From: Rhizobium johnstonii 3841
GTDB taxonomy: Bacteria > Pseudomonadota > Alphaproteobacteria > Rhizobiales > Rhizobiaceae
DNA length: 64,000 nt
Direction of reading: 5' to 3'
Assembly: GCF_000009265.1 (NCBI RefSeq)
Contig: NC_008380.1
Location: 2,733,501-2,797,500 of the forward strand
Position 1 is the stretch's first letter, and every line of letters starts with the position of its first letter. The notes beneath the pieces were generated by a model, which was not told the DNA's origin, made no database searches, and saw only the letters and a program-made list of their open reading frames with translations. Shown here piece after piece: positions 15,936 to 24,315 of the stretch. A program made the translations under genes and the position numbers.

Positions 15936-15960
15936 GCCCGCTGTTGACGGCGGGCATTTT
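15936..15960 (+). terminator. Weak terminator-like hairpin
   Basis: GCCCG(C)...(G)CGGGC stem with a short loop followed by ATTTTCC, 38 bp after the deacylase remnant. It may be the old terminator of that gene. Confidence 0.4.
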
Positions 15961-16007
15961 CCTGTCGCGCGCCGTCCCTACATAGGTTAAAGAGCGGAAA
16001 ACGCGCT

Positions 16008-16112
16008 AGAGCATCTCCGTTTTTCTTGGAATCACGGAGATGCTCTATCTCTTTCTTTTCACGCAATTCCAGACGCAAGACCGCTGCGCACTTTTGCTGG
16101 ATTGCTCTAAGG
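16008..16112. repeat. Inverted repeat plus dispersed palindromic repeat (copy 2, upstream of purL)
   Basis: Two parts. First, 13-bp perfect arms AGAGCATCTCCGT (16008-16020) and ACGGAGATGCTCT (16034-16046). Second, at 16055-16112, the reverse complement of the element found upstream of purB, with matching CAATTCC and CTGCGCACTTTTGCTGG segments. The element ends about 20 bp before the purL start codon. Confidence 0.75.
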
Positions 16113-16131
16113 CAGGGACTTCCGAGAGCTC

Positions 16132-18366
16132 ATGACCATTCCAAACACCATCCCGATCACGCCGGAACTCATCGCGAGCCATGGCCTGAAGCCGGACGAG
16201 TACCAGCGCATTCTGGATCTGATCGGCCGCGAACCGACTTTCACCGAGCTCGGCATCTTCTCGGCCATGTGGAACGAGCACTGCTCCTACAAATCCTCGA
16301 AGAAGTGGCTGCGCACGCTGCCGACCAAGGGGCCGCGCGTCATCCAGGGCCCGGGCGAAAATGCCGGCGTGGTCGACATCGATGATGGCGATTGCGTCGT
16401 CTTCAAAATGGAGAGCCACAACCACCCCTCCTATATCGAGCCTTATCAGGGTGCTGCGACCGGCGTCGGCGGCATCCTGCGCGACGTCTTCACCATGGGT
16501 GCGCGCCCGATCGCTGCGATGAACGCGCTGCGCTTCGGCGAACCGGATCATCCGAAGACCCGCCACCTCGTCTCCGGCGTCGTTTCCGGCGTCGGCGGCT
16601 ACGGCAATTCCTTCGGCGTGCCGACGGTCGGCGGTGAGGTCGAGTTCGACGCCCGCTACAACGGCAACATCCTGGTCAACGCCTTTGCCGCCGGCATTGC
16701 GAAATCCAACGCCATCTTCCTCTCCGAAGCCAAGGGCGTCGGCTTGCCCGTGGTCTATCTCGGCGCCAAGACCGGTCGCGACGGCGTCGGCGGCGCGACG
16801 ATGGCCTCGGCCGAATTCGACGAATCGATCGAGGAGAAGCGCCCGACCGTGCAGGTCGGCGACCCCTTCACTGAAAAGTGCCTGCTGGAAGCCTGCCTCG
16901 AGCTGATGCAGACCGGCGCAGTTATCGCCATCCAGGATATGGGTGCCGCCGGCCTCACCTGCTCTGCCGTCGAAATGGGCGCCAAGGGCGATCTCGGCAT
17001 CCTGCTCGAGCTCGACAAGGTGCCGGTGCGCGAAGAGAGAATGACCGCCTACGAAATGATGCTATCGGAAAGCCAAGAGCGCATGCTCATGGTGCTGCAG
17101 CCGGAGAAGGAAGAGGAAGCCAAGGCGATCTTCGTCAAGTGGGGCCTCGACTTTGCCATTGTCGGCTGGACGACCGACGATCTGCGCTTCCGCGTCATGC
17201 ACCAGGGTGAGGAAGTCGCCAACCTGCCGATCAAGGATCTCGGTGACCAGGCGCCGGAATATGACCGCCCCTGGCGCGAATCCGGCAAGCGTGCGCCTCT
17301 GCCCGCAAATCTCGTCGCCGCCCCCGAAGACTACGGCCAGGCGCTGCTGCAACTCGTCGGCTCCGCCAACCAGTCGAGCCGCCGCTGGGTCTATGAGCAG
17401 TACGACACGCTGATCCAGGGCAATTCTCTGCAGCTTCCGGGCGGCGACGCCGGCGTCGTACGCGTCGACGGCCATCCCTCCAAGGCGCTCGCCTTCTCCT
17501 CCGACGTCACGCCGCGTTATGTCGAGGCAGATCCTTTCGAAGGCGGCAAGCAGGCGGTCGCCGAATGCTGGCGCAACATCACTGCAACAGGCGCCGAGCC
17601 GCTCGCCGCCACCGACAATCTGAACTTCGGCAATCCCGAAAAGCCCGAGATCATGGGCCAGTTCGTCGAGGCGGTGAAAGGCATCGGCGAGGCCTGCCGT
17701 GCGCTCGACTTCCCGATCGTTTCCGGCAACGTCTCGCTCTACAACGAGACCAACGGGGTCGCCATCCTGCCGACCCCGACGATCGCAGGTGTCGGCCTGC
17801 TGCCGGATTGGAGCAAGATGGCCCGCATCGGCAGCGCCAACGATGGCGATAAGGTGATCATGATCGGCGTCGACGGCAGCCATCTCGGCCAGTCCGTCTA
17901 TCTCCGCGACGTGCTTTCCAGCAGCGAAGGTCCGGCTCCTGAAGTGGATCTGTTCGCTGAAAGACGCAATGGCGATTTCGTCCGCTCCGTCATCCGCAAC
18001 GGCCAGGCGACCGCCTGCCACGACATTTCCTCCGGTGGCCTTGCCGTGGCGCTCGCCGAAATGGCGATGGCCTCGGGCAAAGGCCTGACGATCGATCTGA
18101 GCGAAGGCAAGGGTGAACCGCATGCGCTGCTCTTCGGCGAGGATCAGGCGCGCTACGTGTTGACGTTGCCGGCCGATGTCGCCGATTTTGTCTGCGTCAA
18201 TGCGGAAGGCGGCGGCGTTCCCTTCCGCCGTCTCGGCACGGTCGGAGGAACGGCGCTCGTCGTCGGCGATCTCATCTCGCTGCCGATTCAGCAATTGCGC
18301 GATGCCCATGAATCATGGTTCCCTGATTTCATGGAAGGCCGCGGCGAACTTGCCGCTGCGGAATGA
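16132..18366 (+). CDS. purL: FGAM synthase large subunit PurL (small type)
   Basis: A 744-residue ATP-dependent enzyme turning FGAR into FGAM with ammonia from PurQ. It is the short PurL that needs PurS and PurQ, both encoded upstream. Marks: FTELGIFSAMWNEHCSYKSS near the N-terminus with the conserved His, FKMESHNHPSYIEP, GVGGILRDVFTMGARPIA, and IQDMGAAGLTCSAVEMG. The second half repeats the fold (SGNVSLYNETNG, CHDISSGGLAVALAEM). Start ATG 16132. It is separated from purQ by 2.9 kb of unrelated genes, so it needs its own promoter, in or near the palindromic repeat just upstream. bolA follows 19 bp later. Confidence 0.96.
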   Translation: MTIPNTIPITPELIASHGLKPDEYQRILDLIGREPTFTELGIFSAMWNEHCSYKSSKKWLRTLPTKGPRVIQGPGENAGVVDIDDGDCVVFKMESHNHPSYIEPYQGAATGVGGILRDVFTMGARPIAAMNALRFGEPDHPKTRHLVSGVVSGVGGYGNSFGVPTVGGEVEFDARYNGNILVNAFAAGIAKSNAIFLSEAKGVGLPVVYLGAKTGRDGVGGATMASAEFDESIEEKRPTVQVGDPFTEKCLLEACLELMQTGAVIAIQDMGAAGLTCSAVEMGAKGDLGILLELDKVPVREERMTAYEMMLSESQERMLMVLQPEKEEEAKAIFVKWGLDFAIVGWTTDDLRFRVMHQGEEVANLPIKDLGDQAPEYDRPWRESGKRAPLPANLVAAPEDYGQALLQLVGSANQSSRRWVYEQYDTLIQGNSLQLPGGDAGVVRVDGHPSKALAFSSDVTPRYVEADPFEGGKQAVAECWRNITATGAEPLAATDNLNFGNPEKPEIMGQFVEAVKGIGEACRALDFPIVSGNVSLYNETNGVAILPTPTIAGVGLLPDWSKMARIGSANDGDKVIMIGVDGSHLGQSVYLRDVLSSSEGPAPEVDLFAERRNGDFVRSVIRNGQATACHDISSGGLAVALAEMAMASGKGLTIDLSEGKGEPHALLFGEDQARYVLTLPADVADFVCVNAEGGGVPFRRLGTVGGTALVVGDLISLPIQQLRDAHESWFPDFMEGRGELAAAE

Positions 18367-18385
18367 TGCGCAAGGAGTAACGATC

Positions 18386-18619
18386 ATGGCCATGAAACCC
18401 GGCGATATCGAAGACATGATCAAGGCTGGGATTCCCGGTGCCAAAGTGACAATCCGCGATCTGGCGGGCGACGGCGATCACTACGCCGCCGAAGTCGTCG
18501 CCGAAGCCTTTCGCGGCAAGAGCCGCGTACAACAGCACCAGATGGTCTACGAGGCGCTGAAGGGCAATATGGGCGGCGTGCTGCACGCTCTGGCCCTGCA
18601 GACCTCCGCGCCGGAATAG
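18386..18619 (+). CDS. BolA family protein
   Basis: A 77-residue BolA-type protein starting at ATG 18386 with AAGGAG nine bases upstream. Conserved features are DGDHYAAEVVAEAFRGKSRV (the usual loop and helix) and the final HALAL with the invariant His67, the ligand that binds a [2Fe-2S] cluster shared with a monothiol glutaredoxin. A CGFS glutaredoxin, the expected partner, lies 2.6 kb away at 21244. The gene is probably on the purL transcript. Confidence 0.9.
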   Translation: MAMKPGDIEDMIKAGIPGAKVTIRDLAGDGDHYAAEVVAEAFRGKSRVQQHQMVYEALKGNMGGVLHALALQTSAPE

Positions 18620-18642
18620 AGCCAGACGCAATCCGGATGACG

Positions 18643-18672
18643 ATGCCCGGCCCTCAGCCGGGCATTCTCTTT
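18643..18672 (+). terminator. Terminator of purL-bolA
   Basis: Perfect 9-bp stem ATGCCCGGC / GCCGGGCAT, CCTCA loop, then TCTCTTTT. The loop (18654-18656) contains the stop codon of the opposing gene. Confidence 0.85.
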
Positions 18673-19829
18673 TCGTCGGGATCGGCAAAGACCGAGGCCG
18701 GCATCGGTCCCGCGGTCATCAGAGTGAAATCAAACGACGCCCTGAGGTCCGGCCCAAGCACATATTGCCGGTGGACGCGCAGCTGGTCCTTGCGGATCTT
18801 GCGGTAGTGTTCGCGCGTCAGCATCTGCTTGACGCGGATCAGGATCATCTTCGCCTGAGGCGCATCCGCATGGCCGGAGACGGCAACGACCGGCACCTTG
18901 TAGAAATTGATCGAATCCGTCAGGCACTGCACATCGAGCCAGGAAATTTCGGGACAGCGGGCAATCAGCCCGACGCGGGTGCGAAGCAGTGTTGCCGATG
19001 ACATGAGCGCACATTGCAGGATGGCGCTGCCGAGGGTGGCAAATACCACGCGCTTGCCCTTGAAGATCTCCGGCTCCTTTTCCAGCAATATGCCGATGAC
19101 ATGGGCGGCGACGCTCGATCCCATGCTGTGCGAGGAGATCACATATTCGTCCGCCTCTTCCTCAAGCGCCTTGCGCACGGCCATGGCCTGGTCTTCCAGC
19201 CAGCCGTTGAAGTCAGCGCGGTCCATGCGACCGAGCGCCACGGCCATTTCCCAATCGGCAAAGAGATGCAGCGTATGGAAGCGTTCGGAAAACGGCAGGA
19301 AGGCGAAGACGAAGAAACACAGCGCCAGCGGCCCGCTCCAGAACATGTGCCAGGCAGAAAAGCCGAGAACATAAGGCATTACGGTAATTTGTGCTGTCAG
19401 AGCGATCGCCAGTGCCATCAACAGGAACGGGAAAACGAAGAACAGGCCAAAGCGCCAGGCATGGCGGAAATATCCCCGCATCCCGCCTTCGAGCATGATC
19501 GCAGCGCAACTTCGGAAACCCGCCATGATCTGGCTGAGGGTATTGCCGCCGCGGAGCCGATGCACCAGCGCGTCTTGATCGATCATGTGGATCCGGCTCT
19601 TGGTCTGCCAGCCGGATGAATCTCCGGCATCGCTGCCCATCCCATCGCCCATCGTGACCTCGAAACTGACAGGATCGGTTCCTTCTTCCGCTGCCCCCGT
19701 CGCAATCGAAACCCCCCAGACGGCGGCGCTTTGCCTGGCGGATCGCTCGTAGCGCGCCCTGTGAGCAGTGCCATCCAATGGCTCGAAGCCCGGGAAATGC
19801 AGGACGACCCGCTTCGCGATCAGTTTCAT
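18654..19829 (-). CDS. Membrane-anchored alpha/beta-hydrolase-like protein
   Basis: A 391-residue protein. The N-terminus KRVVLHFPGFEPLDGTAHRA resembles the first strand and oxyanion loop of a hydrolase. Two long hydrophobic segments follow around 135-200 (LFFVFPFLLMALAIALTAQI and HMFWSGPLALCFFVFAFLPF). Then EYVISSHSMGSSVAAHVIG gives a lipase-like nucleophile elbow S-H-S-M-G. Family members in rhizobia are annotated only as hypothetical. Start ATG 19827-19829 chosen because the conserved block begins directly after it; upstream codons lack a ribosome site. It is convergent to bolA, with the stop inside the bolA terminator loop. Confidence 0.7.
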   Translation of the reverse strand: MKLIAKRVVLHFPGFEPLDGTAHRARYERSARQSAAVWGVSIATGAAEEGTDPVSFEVTMGDGMGSDAGDSSGWQTKSRIHMIDQDALVHRLRGGNTLSQIMAGFRSCAAIMLEGGMRGYFRHAWRFGLFFVFPFLLMALAIALTAQITVMPYVLGFSAWHMFWSGPLALCFFVFAFLPFSERFHTLHLFADWEMAVALGRMDRADFNGWLEDQAMAVRKALEEEADEYVISSHSMGSSVAAHVIGILLEKEPEIFKGKRVVFATLGSAILQCALMSSATLLRTRVGLIARCPEISWLDVQCLTDSINFYKVPVVAVSGHADAPQAKMILIRVKQMLTREHYRKIRKDQLRVHRQYVLGPDLRASFDFTLMTAGPMPASVFADPDEKRMPG

Positions 19830-19994
19830 TCCGCTCTTCCGGCCGGGCGAATGGCCGGCATGCTGCTGCGATCGGGCCATTCCGCCGATATTATCGGCGA
19901 AAAACCGGGTATGGTCTCGAAGCCGTCTTGCTAACCGAACTCTTCCGGAATTCAATAGCCAGGATGTCGTTTCCACCACGAACGGAGGGGTTTT

Positions 19995-20225
19995 GTGGCC
20001 GACCTTGTTAAAGAATTGATATCGGGCGTCGTCGATAGCGTGCTCAAGGAAATCCTCAAGAAAACCACCGGCCGCGCGACGAGCAAGCGCAAGAAGCGCA
20101 AAACAAGCAGCTCGTCGACGACGACAGCTGCGCGCAAGGCGAACCCGGTCAAACCCAAGCCCGCCCGCAAACAGGTCAGCAAACGCCGCACCGCCGCCGG
20201 CCGCAGCCGTCAGCGCCGCAGCTGA
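19995..20225 (+). CDS. Small highly basic protein with histone-like tail
   Basis: A 76-residue protein from a GTG start at 19995 with GGAGGGG five bases upstream. A short amphipathic N-terminus (ADLVKELISGVVDSVLKEIL) leads into a tail made of Lys, Arg, Ser, Thr, Ala and Pro (SKRKKRKTSSS; KPKPARKQVSKRR). This resembles the tail of histone-H1-like bacterial proteins, so DNA or RNA binding is possible, but no named domain is visible. It stands between the divergent membrane hydrolase and a cytochrome gene 49 bp downstream. Confidence 0.6.
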   Translation: MADLVKELISGVVDSVLKEILKKTTGRATSKRKKRKTSSSSTTTAARKANPVKPKPARKQVSKRRTAAGRSRQRRS

Positions 20226-20274
20226 TATCTTACGAGCAAAAGCTGCATCTTCGGGACACTGGGGGACTGAACCG

Positions 20275-21099
20275 ATGAAACGCATTCTGAAAATCACTCT
20301 CGCGACCGTCGTCGCGGTCTGTCTCATCGCCGTCGCCGGCATCTATGCCCTTTCGGAGATGCGCCTTTCCAGGACTTACGAGATTGCGGCGACCGATTTC
20401 ACCGTCAAGACGACGCTGTCTGCCGAAGAAGCCGAACGCCGCGCCCGCACGCTAATGTGCGGCGGCTGTCATCATGATGCCGGCAACGTGCTGATCGACG
20501 AGCCGGGCGTCGGCCGCATTGTCGCGCCGAACCTGACCCGCTTCGTGCCGATGTACAGCGATGCTGAACTCGTGCGCCTCATCCGCCACGGCATCAAGAA
20601 AGACGGCACCGCTGTCTTCATCATGCCGGCAAGCAACTTCGCCAATATCACCGATGACGACATGGCGGCGATCATTGCCTGGCTGCGCAGTCTGAAACAG
20701 CTTCCAGATGCGGTGGCTGGAACGACGCAATGGGGGCCGCTCGGGCGAATCGGCCTGGCGCTCGACAAGATCCCCTTCGAAGCCGATTTGGTGCCCGCCG
20801 TCATCGCCCCTGCCGCCGCCACGCGCCCGGCCGATATCGGCGAATATGCCTTCAGGACCGATTGCAGCCATTGCCACAATCTCGACACGGCAAAGCAGTC
20901 GGAAGCCTTCCTGGCGCCGGCGCTTAAGCCGCTGGCGCAATCCTATTCGGCTGCCGATTTCAAGACTCTGCTGCGCACCGGCAAGGGTGTCGGCGGCCGC
21001 GATCTCGGCGTGATGACGCAGGTTTCACAGTGGGATTTCAGCCACTTCACCGATCCTGAAATCGAACAGATTCAGATCTATCTCGCCCGCCGACCGTAA
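20275..21099 (+). CDS. Membrane-anchored diheme cytochrome c
   Basis: A 274-residue protein with an N-terminal hydrophobic anchor (ITLATVVAVCLIAVAGIYAL, residues 8-26) and two class I cytochrome c domains in the periplasm. Heme sites are Cys62-G-G-Cys65-His66 and Cys197-S-H-Cys200-His201. Likely axial Met ligands are Met117 (FIMPAS) and the Met in LGVMTQV. It resembles electron-transfer subunits of alcohol and aldehyde dehydrogenases, but no dehydrogenase gene is next to it, so its partner is unknown. Confidence 0.88.
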   Translation: MKRILKITLATVVAVCLIAVAGIYALSEMRLSRTYEIAATDFTVKTTLSAEEAERRARTLMCGGCHHDAGNVLIDEPGVGRIVAPNLTRFVPMYSDAELVRLIRHGIKKDGTAVFIMPASNFANITDDDMAAIIAWLRSLKQLPDAVAGTTQWGPLGRIGLALDKIPFEADLVPAVIAPAAATRPADIGEYAFRTDCSHCHNLDTAKQSEAFLAPALKPLAQSYSAADFKTLLRTGKGVGGRDLGVMTQVSQWDFSHFTDPEIEQIQIYLARRP

Positions 21100-21243
21100 C
21101 GCGACGGCAACAACCCGGCAGCGGCCTGCTCGAATTGGTCTTTTTTTGGTTCGGGCGGCTGGAATTCCTGCTGTCGCATGCTATCTAAAGGCAACGATTG
21201 AAACGGTGGGCCTTTAACCCGCCTGTTGAAAGGATTAGGTCCC

Positions 21244-21579
21244 ATGAGCGGCATTCACGAATTCATCGACAACGAAATCAAGACCAACGACGTCGTCCTC
21301 TTCATGAAGGGCACGCCGCAGTTTCCGCAGTGCGGTTTCTCCGGGCAGGTCGTGCAGATTCTCGATTACATCGGTGTCGACTACAAGGGCGTCAACGTGC
21401 TCGCCGATTCGGAAATCCGCCAGGGCATCAAGGAATATTCCAACTGGCCGACGATCCCGCAGCTCTACGTAAAGGGCGAGTTCGTCGGCGGTTGCGACAT
21501 CGTCCGGGAAATGTTCCAGGCTGGTGAACTGCAGCAGCATCTCCAGGAAAATGGCATCGCGGTGCGCGCCGCCTCCTGA
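21244..21579 (+). CDS. grxD: Monothiol glutaredoxin (CGFS type)
   Basis: A 111-residue Grx4/GrxD-type protein. GTPQFPQCGFSGQVVQIL contains the Cys30-Gly-Phe-Ser site that holds a glutathione-ligated [2Fe-2S] cluster; WPTIPQLYVKGEFVGGCDI is the usual glutathione-binding region. It carries and inserts clusters rather than acting as a disulfide reductase, and typically pairs with BolA, which is encoded 2.6 kb upstream. The ATG at 21244 has AAAGGA 11 bases upstream. Confidence 0.94.
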   Translation: MSGIHEFIDNEIKTNDVVLFMKGTPQFPQCGFSGQVVQILDYIGVDYKGVNVLADSEIRQGIKEYSNWPTIPQLYVKGEFVGGCDIVREMFQAGELQQHLQENGIAVRAAS

Positions 21580-21674
21580 CCGGTCACCGGACGTCCGCCC
21601 GGTTTCCAAATCTGTTTCTTGAGTTCGAGGCGCTGCGGCCAGCAGCGCCTTGACCTGTTTATGGGAATTTCATT

Positions 21675-22922
21675 GTGACAGATTCTTCACAAGCCGTGTC
21701 CGCGGGCCGCCTGCCCATGGGCAAGCGAGAATTCATCGCGCTCGCAGCCTTCCTGATGGCCATCAATTCGCTGGCGATCGACATCATGCTCCCGGCCTTG
21801 CAGCAGATCGGCGCGAGCCTCGGCGTCGAGAGCGAGAACCACCGGCAATTCGTCGTCTCCTCCTATCTGCTCGGCTTCGGCTGCGCCCAGCTTTTCTACG
21901 GACCACTTTCCGATCGCTTCGGCCGCCGCACGCCGCTGTTGTTCGGCCTTGTCGTCTATATCGTTTCGGCCATCGGCATCGTCTTCGTCCCCTCCTTCGC
22001 CGGCCTGCTGGTGCTGCGCTTCGTCCAGGGCATCGGCTCGGCGGCCACCCGCGTCATCACCATCTCCATCGTCCGCGATATCTATGGCGGACGGCAGATG
22101 GCCGAAGTCATGTCGCTGATCATGATGGTCTTCATGATCGTGCCGGTGATTGCGCCCGGCACCGGTCAGATCGTCATGTTCTTCGGCAACTGGCACCTGA
22201 TCTTCCTCTTCATCGCCACAATGGCGACTGGTATCGCCGTCTGGGCCTATCTACGCCTGCCGGAAACCCTGCATCCCGCCAATGTCAGGCCCTTCACCGC
22301 CCGCTCGATCTTCGGCGCCTTCAAGCTGGTGCTGACCAATCGCGTCGCGCTCTGCTACACCATTGCCAGCACCTTCATCTTCGGCGCGCTGTTCGGCTTC
22401 ATCAATTCGGCCCAGCAGGTCTATGTCGGCATTTACGATCTCGGCGTCTATTTCCCGTTCGCCTTTGCCGGCGTGGCGATCTTCATGTCGCTGTCGTCCT
22501 TCTTCAATTCGCGCTTCGTCGGCAAGCTCGGCATGCGCCGCCTGTCGCACGGCTCGCTCATCGGCTTCATCGCCATCAACACAATCTGGCTGATCGTCCA
22601 GATGGCCAGCACCGAACCGATGCCCTTCGCTCTGTTCATCTCCTTCTTCGGCCTTTCCATGTTCCAGTTCGGCTGGATCGGCTCGAACTTCAATTCGCTC
22701 GCCATGGAGCCGCTCGGCCACGTCGCCGGCACCGCCTCCTCCGTCCTCGGCTTCATGAGCACGGTCGGCGGCGCCATCATCGGCGCCGGCATCGGCCAGG
22801 CCTTCGACGGCACTGCGCTGCCGATGGTCGCCGGTTATTTCGTCGTGTCGATCATCGGGCTCATCTTCGTGCTGATCGCCGAAAAGGGCCGCCTCTTCCA
22901 ATCGCAGAACCCAGCCGTCTGA
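21675..22922 (+). CDS. Bcr/CflA-type drug efflux MFS transporter (copy 1)
   Basis: A 415-residue 12-TM major facilitator of the drug:H+ antiporter DHA1 type. The line YGPLSDRFGRRTPLLFGL is motif A between TM2 and TM3; RFVQGIGSAATRVI is motif B in TM4; and PVIAPGTGQIVMF is the Bcr/CflA antiporter motif C. A GTG at 21675 seems the start; ATG 21714 is a shorter option. The next gene is a clear paralogue 35 bp further on. Confidence 0.88.
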   Translation: MTDSSQAVSAGRLPMGKREFIALAAFLMAINSLAIDIMLPALQQIGASLGVESENHRQFVVSSYLLGFGCAQLFYGPLSDRFGRRTPLLFGLVVYIVSAIGIVFVPSFAGLLVLRFVQGIGSAATRVITISIVRDIYGGRQMAEVMSLIMMVFMIVPVIAPGTGQIVMFFGNWHLIFLFIATMATGIAVWAYLRLPETLHPANVRPFTARSIFGAFKLVLTNRVALCYTIASTFIFGALFGFINSAQQVYVGIYDLGVYFPFAFAGVAIFMSLSSFFNSRFVGKLGMRRLSHGSLIGFIAINTIWLIVQMASTEPMPFALFISFFGLSMFQFGWIGSNFNSLAMEPLGHVAGTASSVLGFMSTVGGAIIGAGIGQAFDGTALPMVAGYFVVSIIGLIFVLIAEKGRLFQSQNPAV

Positions 22923-22957
22923 ACGGCCGACCTCATTCGCATCCGGGATTTCACCAC

Positions 22958-24238
22958 ATGACGCCGCCGCATAAACCGCACCAGGAAAACCAGGGCTCCC
23001 GCCGCATCGGCATGGGCTTTGGCGAATTCGTCGTTACCATCGCCATCATGACCGCCAGCGTTGCTATGGCGATCGACAGCATGCTGCCGGCATTGCCCAA
23101 TATCGGCCATTCCCTCGGCGTCACCAATACCAACGACGCGCAGTTGATCATCGGCGTGTTCTTCTTAGGGTTCGGCGTCTCGCAGATCTTCTTCGGCAGC
23201 CTTTCGGATACGTTCGGCCGCCGCAACATCCTGCTCGGCGGCTTGGCCTGCTATATTGTCGGAATGTTTGCCGCCGCAGCGACCGGCAGCTTCGAAATGC
23301 TGCTCGTCATGCGTTTTGTCCAGGGTATTGGCGGCGCGGCCGTGCGTATCACCACTATGGCCATGGTGCGCGACTGCTTCGGTGGCCGCGAAATGGCCCG
23401 TGTCATGTCCTATGTGATGATCGTCTTCATGATCGTGCCGATCGTTGCCCCATCCGTCGGCCAACTCATCATCCTCTATGCCAACTGGCACTGGATCTTC
23501 ATCCTGCTCGGCATCATCGCCACCATTCTGTTCGTCTGGGCTCTCCTGCGGCTGAAGGAATCGCTGCCGCCGGAAGAGCGGCTGCCGCTGTCGGTCGCCT
23601 CTGTCGTGGATGGCTTCAAGACCGTGCTCACCAACCGCATCACCTGCGGCTACATGATCGGCCTCACCATGTTCACCGGCGTCATCAGCGCTTATGTGAT
23701 CTCGGTGCAGCAGGTCTTCGGCGAGGTCTACGGCCTTGGCGACTGGCTGCCGATCGCCTTTGCGGCCACAGCCGGCGGCATCGCCGTCGCCAATTTCGCC
23801 AACGGCTTCTTCGTCCGCAAATTCGGCATGCGCCGTATCTCGCACGCCGCCCTGCTGATCTTCACGGCGCTGTCGGCTGTCGGCTTTTTTTATTCGCTGG
23901 CCGGCAAGCCGGATTTCGCCATTGCCTACGGTATCTTCACCATCGTGCTGATGATGTTTGCCCTGATCGCCACCAATTTCACCGCCATCAGCCTCGAGCC
24001 GATGGGTAATCTCGCCGGCACCGCGACCGCCATCACCGGCTTCGTCTCGACGACGGCCGGCGCCATCCTCGGCGGCCTGGTCGGTCAGATGTTCAACGGC
24101 ACGGTGCAGCCGCTCTTCGGCGGCTTCGCGCTCTTCGGCGCGGTGACGATCGCAGCCACCCTCTGGGCGGAAAACGGTAAGCTCTTCACCCACCCCGGCG
24201 ACAGCCCGCAGCTCGATCCGGGTGCTGCTCACTTCTGA
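22958..24238 (+). CDS. Bcr/CflA-type drug efflux MFS transporter (copy 2)
   Basis: A 426-residue paralogue of the preceding gene. It shares the same order of motifs: FGSLSDTFGRRNILLGGL (motif A), RFVQGIGGAAVRITTMA (motif B), PIVAPSVGQLIILYANWHW (motif C), and SLEPMGNLAGTATAITGF near TM11 as in copy 1. The open frame extends far upstream through copy 1, but the family N-terminus starts near GEFVVTIAIMTASVAM, so ATG 22958 is used. The pair arose by tandem duplication and is likely co-transcribed. The substrates are unknown. Confidence 0.88.
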   Translation: MTPPHKPHQENQGSRRIGMGFGEFVVTIAIMTASVAMAIDSMLPALPNIGHSLGVTNTNDAQLIIGVFFLGFGVSQIFFGSLSDTFGRRNILLGGLACYIVGMFAAAATGSFEMLLVMRFVQGIGGAAVRITTMAMVRDCFGGREMARVMSYVMIVFMIVPIVAPSVGQLIILYANWHWIFILLGIIATILFVWALLRLKESLPPEERLPLSVASVVDGFKTVLTNRITCGYMIGLTMFTGVISAYVISVQQVFGEVYGLGDWLPIAFAATAGGIAVANFANGFFVRKFGMRRISHAALLIFTALSAVGFFYSLAGKPDFAIAYGIFTIVLMMFALIATNFTAISLEPMGNLAGTATAITGFVSTTAGAILGGLVGQMFNGTVQPLFGGFALFGAVTIAATLWAENGKLFTHPGDSPQLDPGAAHF

Positions 24239-24315
24239 AATGGAAAGTCTGCCGGAGCGGTTGGTCCCCGGCGGCATTGCATTAGACGGCAAACTCGGCA
24301 CGTTCCTAAATCTGG

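Noticed and set aside
21650..22957. Extension of the second MFS gene back through the first one (862 codons in all)
   Set aside because: The extra ~436 residues are out-of-frame translation of copy 1 and Arg/His-rich; the family N-terminus begins near 22958.
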